IMG/VR virus record: IMGVR_UViG_3300021964_000286
Location: 1 to 32,031 of that record
DNA from: a virus
DNA: 32,031 nucleotides
Reading direction: 5' to 3' (one strand)
A program made the position numbers and the translations under genes. Positions 29,147 to 32,031 of the stretch are shown here, piece after piece. Position 1 is the stretch's first letter; each line of letters starts with the position of its first letter. Under the pieces are notes generated by a model. The model did not search any database. It worked only from the letters and a program-made list of their open reading frames with translations, and was not told the DNA's origin.

Positions 29147-29636
29147 TCATTTTATAAGGTTCACCTATTCTTTCTACGACAGCTTTAGCTTCATTTACAG
29201 ATACATTAAAGAACTCTTTATTCTTATTTACTCTAAAACCGCTATCCTCTAAATACTTATGTACTTGCTTTTCTACATCATGTGCATTGAAGCATGGAAA
29301 AGCCCATTCAACGACGAAGTCCATTGCCACACCCGTACCGGAGTTTATTTGTTTAACCCTTTCAGACGGTTTATTCTTAGTAAAGCCAATCTTACATAGA
29401 CCAGGCATAGTAGGATTTGTTAGTACATATACCCATTGACTTCCAACCATCCCTTTCGGTATCTGGATCTTCTTAGGTCTATTAGTGTAATAAGTCACAT
29501 CTTCATAGCCTTCAGCGTTCATCTGAGGATCAGTAGAAGGTGTTATTGTGAAATATACAGCAGGTGCATCAGTTAGGTCGTCATCGACTTTGATTAGACC
29601 TTGAGCATATTCTTCAGTTATTCTTTTTAACCCCAT
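29133..29636 (-). CDS. T5orf172-type GIY-YIG family protein
   Basis: A 167-residue protein. Residues ~66-155 match the T5orf172/MUG113 branch of the GIY-YIG superfamily: WVYVLTNPTMPGLCKIGFTK (68-87), RVKQINSGTGV (93-103), FPCFNAHDVEKQVHKYLED (113-131; Glu122 the likely metal ligand) and KEFFNVSVNEA (140-150). The N-terminal 60 residues are unrecognised. Such domains occur in phages as probable nucleases, and the role here is unknown. It overlaps the upstream peptidase-like gene by 10 bp and the lipoprotein gene by 14 bp, so the three genes form one transcription unit from the promoter at 30167-30195. Confidence 0.8.
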   Translation of the reverse strand: MGLKRITEEYAQGLIKVDDDLTDAPAVYFTITPSTDPQMNAEGYEDVTYYTNRPKKIQIPKGMVGSQWVYVLTNPTMPGLCKIGFTKNKPSERVKQINSGTGVAMDFVVEWAFPCFNAHDVEKQVHKYLEDSGFRVNKNKEFFNVSVNEAKAVVERIGEPYKMNDDE

Positions 29637-30139
29637 AATTGTAATTGTTTTCCATATAAGTTAGGCTTTACTATTTTATAGGCACCATCTACCTTACGAG
29701 TAGGTCTAAACTCTTCACCTTTATTATCTACCAGCTTTCCATCTATAAGAGCAAAAGCATGTTTACTTACAGTCACTATATAGTTACCCTTTGGGTTATC
29801 CTTAATGAAAGATTTAACAGTCTTCTTTCTCTTAATATACTCACCATGTAACTTATATGTATTAGTTATCCTATCAGTACCTAATATGTTAACTGAATAT
29901 TTAATACTACCTACTTTAAGGCCTTTATCCTCTGCTATAAGCATTCTAGATACTATATTAGTATTATCAACACCTTTCTTAGACTCTCTTTTGAACTTAG
30001 TTCTAACTACTTCATGAGTAGTATCATAATCCTGTTCTGTCGCCGCAGCTAATGCTCTAACGAAACAATCATTATTTTCCTTTTTTGCAATTTTACTTGA
30101 AGTAATCCCCTTAATAGAGGATGAATTTAAATTTACCAT
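29627..30139 (-). CDS. Papain-like cysteine peptidase candidate
   Basis: A 170-residue protein with the arrangement of small phage papain/C39-like peptidases: ENNDCFVRALAAATEQDY (21-38) gives Cys25 at the N-end of a helix, and NYIVTVSKHAFALIDGKLVDNKG (119-141) gives His127 followed by a strand and Asp138 or Asn139. The region between (RESKKGVDNTNIVSRML, GLKVGSIKYSVNILG) is unassigned. Similar 'DC..RALA ... GHA.A..DG...D' proteins are frequent in large phage genomes and uncharacterised. The target could be a host defence or regulatory protein, but nothing shows it. It is the first gene behind the promoter at 30167-30195 with a 27-nt leader. Confidence 0.6.
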   Translation of the reverse strand: MVNLNSSSIKGITSSKIAKKENNDCFVRALAAATEQDYDTTHEVVRTKFKRESKKGVDNTNIVSRMLIAEDKGLKVGSIKYSVNILGTDRITNTYKLHGEYIKRKKTVKSFIKDNPKGNYIVTVSKHAFALIDGKLVDNKGEEFRPTRKVDGAYKIVKPNLYGKQLQLWG

Positions 30140-30166
30140 AACCTTTTTTACTTTTATTTATACTTA

Positions 30167-30195
30167 AATATACGAACTTTCCGGCAGACTACCAA
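30167..30195 (-). promoter_or_regulatory. Bacteroidota-type early promoter (copy 2)
   Basis: Minus strand: GTTGGTA (30196-30190) with TTG at 30195-30193, a 20-nt spacer, then TATATTTA (30172-30165) inside a 20-bp block (30176-30157) identical to one at 31971-31952. A TATAAATA octamer (30162-30155) overlaps its downstream end. The start codon at 30139 follows. Identity of both boxes and spacer with a second copy 1.8 kb away indicates a selected promoter. Confidence 0.65.
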
Positions 30196-30639
30196 CTATA
30201 TAAGTAGTTTTTTTTCGGGAAATTCGGGTGCTTCTAGTAGTAGATCTTGAAACTTCTTAATAATAAAGCATTTCTCATACTCCTCTATACCTTCAAAAAA
30301 TTTTCTTAAGTTATCTAAACCTAAAAATACACTGCCCTTATCAAAAGACTCTCCAATCCTGTATATAGATTCAACAGTTAGGTTATTTATTCTTGTGAGA
30401 TATGAATAAAGCTTATTGAAGTATTTATACTGAACCATATTTTTAACCTTTTCATACTCTTTAGGATACTGCTTTTTGTACATTGCATCCATAATATGGT
30501 AATTCTCCATACCTCTGAGTACCATACCCATAAGTACATACGGGTTATCTAGAGCAGCTTCTACTCCATGCTCTTTATACACCGCTTCATCTCCTTGTTC
30601 GAAGATAGAAAATAAGGTATGTGGGTCTAATGGCTGCAT
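30196..30639 (-). CDS. Hypothetical phage protein
   Basis: A protein of about 147 residues from the ATG at 30639 (MQPLDPHTLFSIFEQGDEA...). A TTG start at 30681 would add 14 residues; I prefer the ATG. It is helical, with LDNPYVLMGMVLRGMENYHIMDAMYKKQYP in the first half and LGLDNLRKFFEGIEEYEKCFIIKKFQDLLLEAPEFPEKK at the end. I recognise no domain. The last codon abuts the -33 box of the promoter that drives the next gene. No clear promoter is visible for it in the 125-bp gap upstream. Confidence 0.6.
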   Translation of the reverse strand: MQPLDPHTLFSIFEQGDEAVYKEHGVEAALDNPYVLMGMVLRGMENYHIMDAMYKKQYPKEYEKVKNMVQYKYFNKLYSYLTRINNLTVESIYRIGESFDKGSVFLGLDNLRKFFEGIEEYEKCFIIKKFQDLLLEAPEFPEKKLLI

Positions 30640-30764
30640 TGTTAATAAATAGGTAATCCCTATATAAGGAAAATTTGCCAAAATTTTTTCCCCGTATTTA
30701 GTAGGATATTAACAAAAAAGTTCTTATATTATAATAAAGGCAAGAGCTGATAATTATATATAGC

Positions 30765-30917
30765 ATGTATATACTTATTAGATTTCTATCTTGGTTTAAG
30801 CATCATATGGATGAAACTCAAATATCAATGTTTGGGCAAAGAGTTCATATCAGTAGCATCATTATAATAGGTGCCTATATATGCTTCAGTGTTTATTGTT
30901 ATATATACATCATATGA
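30765..30917 (+). CDS. Small membrane protein, first gene of a plus-strand micro-operon
   Basis: A 50-residue protein, MYILIRFLSWFKHHMDETQI then SMFGQRVHISSIIIIGAYICFSVYCYIYII, with a C-terminal transmembrane helix (about 31-50). Its TGA overlaps the ATG of the next gene (ATGA), which supports both start and translation. Function unknown. The 83-bp gap before it holds A/T-rich sequence with a TATATTATAAT stretch that could be a -10 box. Confidence 0.5.
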   Translation: MYILIRFLSWFKHHMDETQISMFGQRVHISSIIIIGAYICFSVYCYIYII

Positions 30918-31219
30918 TTGATCATTTAAAAAAGAATTTAGGTTGGTATGTTATGATACCTTCATTATATCTAGCTTTTGCTGGAGAGTCTGAGATATGG
31001 CTTGTTATCTTTGTAGTACTCCTTAAGATGCCACCATTCGATCTAGTGGGTAGATATGAAGAATGGCTATCTAAAAAGATGAAGGTTAAAGAGAGAGGAG
31101 AAAAGCTAAAGGCTAATATAGCTAAAAGACCTAAATGGCAAAGATGGCTATATGTACTGTTTGTTATACTATTAATTATACTGTGGGTGTTATATGTACC
31201 TGAATGTGAGTTATGTTAA
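30914..31219 (+). CDS. Two-TM membrane protein with basic cytoplasmic loop
   Basis: A 101-residue protein starting at the ATG in the ATGA overlap at 30914 (MIDHLKKNLGWYVMIPSLYL); an ATG 33 bp earlier is possible but would lie deep in the previous gene. Hydrophobic segments at about 10-37 (MIPSLYLAFAG...IWLVIFVVLLKMP) and 76-95 (WLYVLFVILLIILWVLYV) flank a strongly basic loop (KKMKVKERGEKLKANIAKRPKWQRW). A two-TM hairpin with the loop inside is predicted. Small membrane proteins like this in phages can be holins, superinfection-exclusion or membrane-remodelling factors. The loop charge is compatible with a holin, but no endolysin lies nearby, so no function is assigned. Confidence 0.6.
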   Translation: MIDHLKKNLGWYVMIPSLYLAFAGESEIWLVIFVVLLKMPPFDLVGRYEEWLSKKMKVKERGEKLKANIAKRPKWQRWLYVLFVILLIILWVLYVPECELC

Positions 31220-31326
31220 AGAGATTCTTTAGAGTTTATCTATTCCCTATATTCATACTACTACCTATTATATTAGGATTCTTGATTCTGTTAGGGTATC
31301 TTGTTAAATTTATATTCAATATATAA
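31213..31326 (+). CDS. 37-residue membrane peptide
   Basis: ATG at 31213 overlaps the previous gene's end by 7 bp; stop TAA at 31324-31326. The peptide MLKRFFRVYLFPIFILLPII plus LGFLILLGYLVKFIFNI has a basic N-terminus and one long hydrophobic helix. Its tight overlap with the previous gene argues that it is translated. Function unknown. Confidence 0.45.
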   Translation: MLKRFFRVYLFPIFILLPIILGFLILLGYLVKFIFNI

Positions 31327-31333
31327 ATATATA

Positions 31334-31496
31334 TTACTATACCTTGAAATCTAGCAGCTATAGATTACCGAGTTTAGCCGAAGCGTTATAGTGTACCACC
31401 CGTTAGGGAACTATACCGTCAGTGTTATATAAGGGTGATATCAGACTACCATAAGGCGGACGGCCATATGTACAAATCTATCTATAGATTATTTTT
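31334..31496. ncRNA. Structured non-coding region between converging genes (candidate RNA)
   Basis: About 160 bp with no ORF and more G+C than its surroundings. Plus-strand folds seen by eye: hairpin AATCTA...TAGATT (31348-31366); TATAGT (31387-31392) pairing with ACTATA (31410-31415) around an inner CCC-GTTA-GGG hairpin; CCGTC (31416-31420) pairing with GACGG (31459-31463); a second AATCTA-TCTA-TAGATT hairpin (31475-31490). TACTATACC at the start could pair with TATAGTG instead of the downstream ACTATACC, giving two mutually exclusive helices. No tRNA, known ribozyme or riboswitch match could be made. Confidence 0.35.
31475..31496 (+). terminator. Terminator of the plus-strand micro-operon
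   Basis: AATCTA (31475-31480), loop TCTA, TAGATT (31485-31490) then ATTTTT: a 6-bp stem and U-run on the plus strand, lying over the stop codon of the converging minus-strand gene. Confidence 0.4.
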
Positions 31497-31699
31497 GATA
31501 GGGTATCATAATGACACATCAAGTCAATATATGTATTGGTATCTATTTTGTAGGCTGGTTTAATAAGATCATTACCCACCTTATGATCATGCATCTTAAT
31601 TACATCATCTGGTTCTATCCTCTCCACTATCCTTTTGGGTAGATAGTCTAGTAGCTCCTCTCTCATATCTGCTACTACAAGTTTAAGATGTTCTTTCAT
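31478..31699 (-). CDS. Hypothetical small protein
   Basis: A 73-residue protein: MKEHLKLVVADMREELLDYL, then PKRIVERIEPDDVIKMHDHKVGNDLIKPAYKID and a C-terminal YIDLMCHYDTLSKIIYR. It looks like a compact helical protein; no domain recognised. Its ATG overlaps the stop of the upstream gene by 4 bp (ATGA), so the two are translationally coupled and probably act together. It converges with the plus-strand micro-operon. Confidence 0.55.
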   Translation of the reverse strand: MKEHLKLVVADMREELLDYLPKRIVERIEPDDVIKMHDHKVGNDLIKPAYKIDTNTYIDLMCHYDTLSKIIYR

Positions 31700-31941
31700 A
31701 GTGCTGATTCAACTCTCTGGATTAGTTTCTTAAATGATTGCTTTAACTCTACCGGTACCTCCTTGATTGTCTCTATAGCCGACCCCACTCCATAATACCA
31801 ATACCCGTCAAATAAACCATACAACATATTGAGTAAGGCCTTATTAGATGCCGGAACCTGTAGGATTACATCCAATACAAGCTTGTTATCTAAGGAAGTA
31901 AAGAGGGAATGTCTGTTGAATCTACCGTGTTGATGTATCAT
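31696..31941 (-). CDS. Hypothetical small protein, first gene behind an early promoter
   Basis: An 81-residue protein (MIHQHGRFNRHSLFTSLDNK..., ...ETIKEVPVELKQSFKKLIQRVESAL). It has a hydrophobic, aromatic middle (MLYGLFDGYWYYGVG) and an amphipathic C-terminal helix; no family recognised. It starts 20 nt after the TATATT box of the promoter at 31962-31990, through a leader ending AAAGGTT that is nearly identical to that of the peptidase-like gene at 30139. It is probably expressed early. Confidence 0.55.
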   Translation of the reverse strand: MIHQHGRFNRHSLFTSLDNKLVLDVILQVPASNKALLNMLYGLFDGYWYYGVGSAIETIKEVPVELKQSFKKLIQRVESAL

Positions 31942-31961
31942 AACCTTTATTTTTATACTTA

Positions 31962-31990
31962 AATATACGAAAATATACTGGAAGTACCAA
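31962..31990 (-). promoter_or_regulatory. Bacteroidota-type early promoter (copy 1)
   Basis: Minus strand: GTTGGTA (31991-31985) with TTG at 31990-31988, a 20-nt spacer, then TATATTTA (31967-31960). The 20-bp block 31971-31952 is identical to 30176-30157, and the distance between the two boxes is identical in both copies while the intervening bases differ. This fits the Bacteroidota -33/-7 promoter. Confidence 0.65.
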
Positions 31991-32031
31991 CGGTTTTAGG
32001 GGTTATTTTTGTTTCATATAGAGAAAAAAGA

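Noticed and set aside
31334-31470. tRNA, tmRNA or group I intron core in the structured gap
   Set aside because: A 7-bp acceptor-like stem (TACTATA/TATAGTG) encloses only about 45 nt, there is no T-loop consensus, and no intron P7/P3 core could be assembled.
1-32031. Integrase, attachment sites, insertion sequences or a diversity-generating reverse transcriptase
   Set aside because: No integrase, transposase or reverse transcriptase motif is present and no flanking inverted repeats were seen; nothing suggests a prophage or mobile element.

Overview
This 32 kb window is a piece of an AT-rich genome of a T4-like contractile-tailed phage (myovirus). It carries recognisable T4-type baseplate genes (gp6, gp25 and a gp5-like spike), a gp55-like late sigma factor, a run of tail-fibre and baseplate-periphery genes, and no cellular housekeeping genes. 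Three observations point to a Bacteroidota host. Start codons are preceded by A/T-rich leaders without Shine-Dalgarno sequences. Three promoters fit the Bacteroidota TTG / TAnnTTT pattern with an identical 20-nt spacer. One gene encodes a Bacteroidota-looking lipoprotein. The host assignment is inference.

Layout, in the transcription direction of most genes (minus strand, high to low coordinates). (i) 32.0-28.5 kb is an accessory, early-looking region: small unknown proteins, a papain-like peptidase candidate, a T5orf172/GIY-YIG protein and a lipoprotein. It includes a three-gene plus-strand micro-operon of small membrane proteins (30765-31326) followed by a fold-rich non-coding stretch. (ii) 28.4-26.3 kb holds an HD phosphohydrolase, a one-TM protein, the late sigma factor and a small acidic tail protein. 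(iii) 26.3-9.9 kb is one compact late structural operon: spike, a structural protein with a chitin-binding-like module, gp25, gp6, baseplate and fibre-network proteins, two very proline-rich (Ala/Ser/Thr-Pro repeat) virion proteins, two paralogous virion proteins, and two fibre proteins, the last with an S74 intramolecular chaperone domain. It ends in a hairpin terminator. (iv) 9.84-1.8 kb is a tight second operon with its own promoter: a double-domain prolyl-4-hydroxylase-like enzyme, a 904-aa three-domain glycosyltransferase, a GT60-type glycosyltransferase, a NodU/TobZ-type carbamoyltransferase, a fucosyltransferase-like GT and another 2OG-Fe(II) oxygenase. (v) 1.8-0 kb holds a GIY-YIG-like nuclease and small conserved phage proteins, with a partial gene at the left edge.

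The main hypothesis joins regions iii and iv. The modification operon has a prolyl hydroxylase next to glycosyltransferases resembling three eukaryotic protein-O-glycosylation families: HPAT/SGT1 (sugar on hydroxyproline or Ser of extensins), GT60 (GlcNAc on hydroxyproline of Skp1, or on Thr of trypanosome mucins) and O-fucosyltransferases. Directly upstream, the same phage encodes virion proteins with roughly 155- and 160-residue Ala-Pro/Ser-Pro/Thr-Pro tracts, the kind of sequence those enzymes modify in plants and algae. I infer that the phage builds a hydroxyproline-rich, O-glycosylated and perhaps carbamoylated coat on its own tail fibres. This would be a viral analogue of extensins, arabinogalactan proteins or mucins, and I know of no description of such a system.
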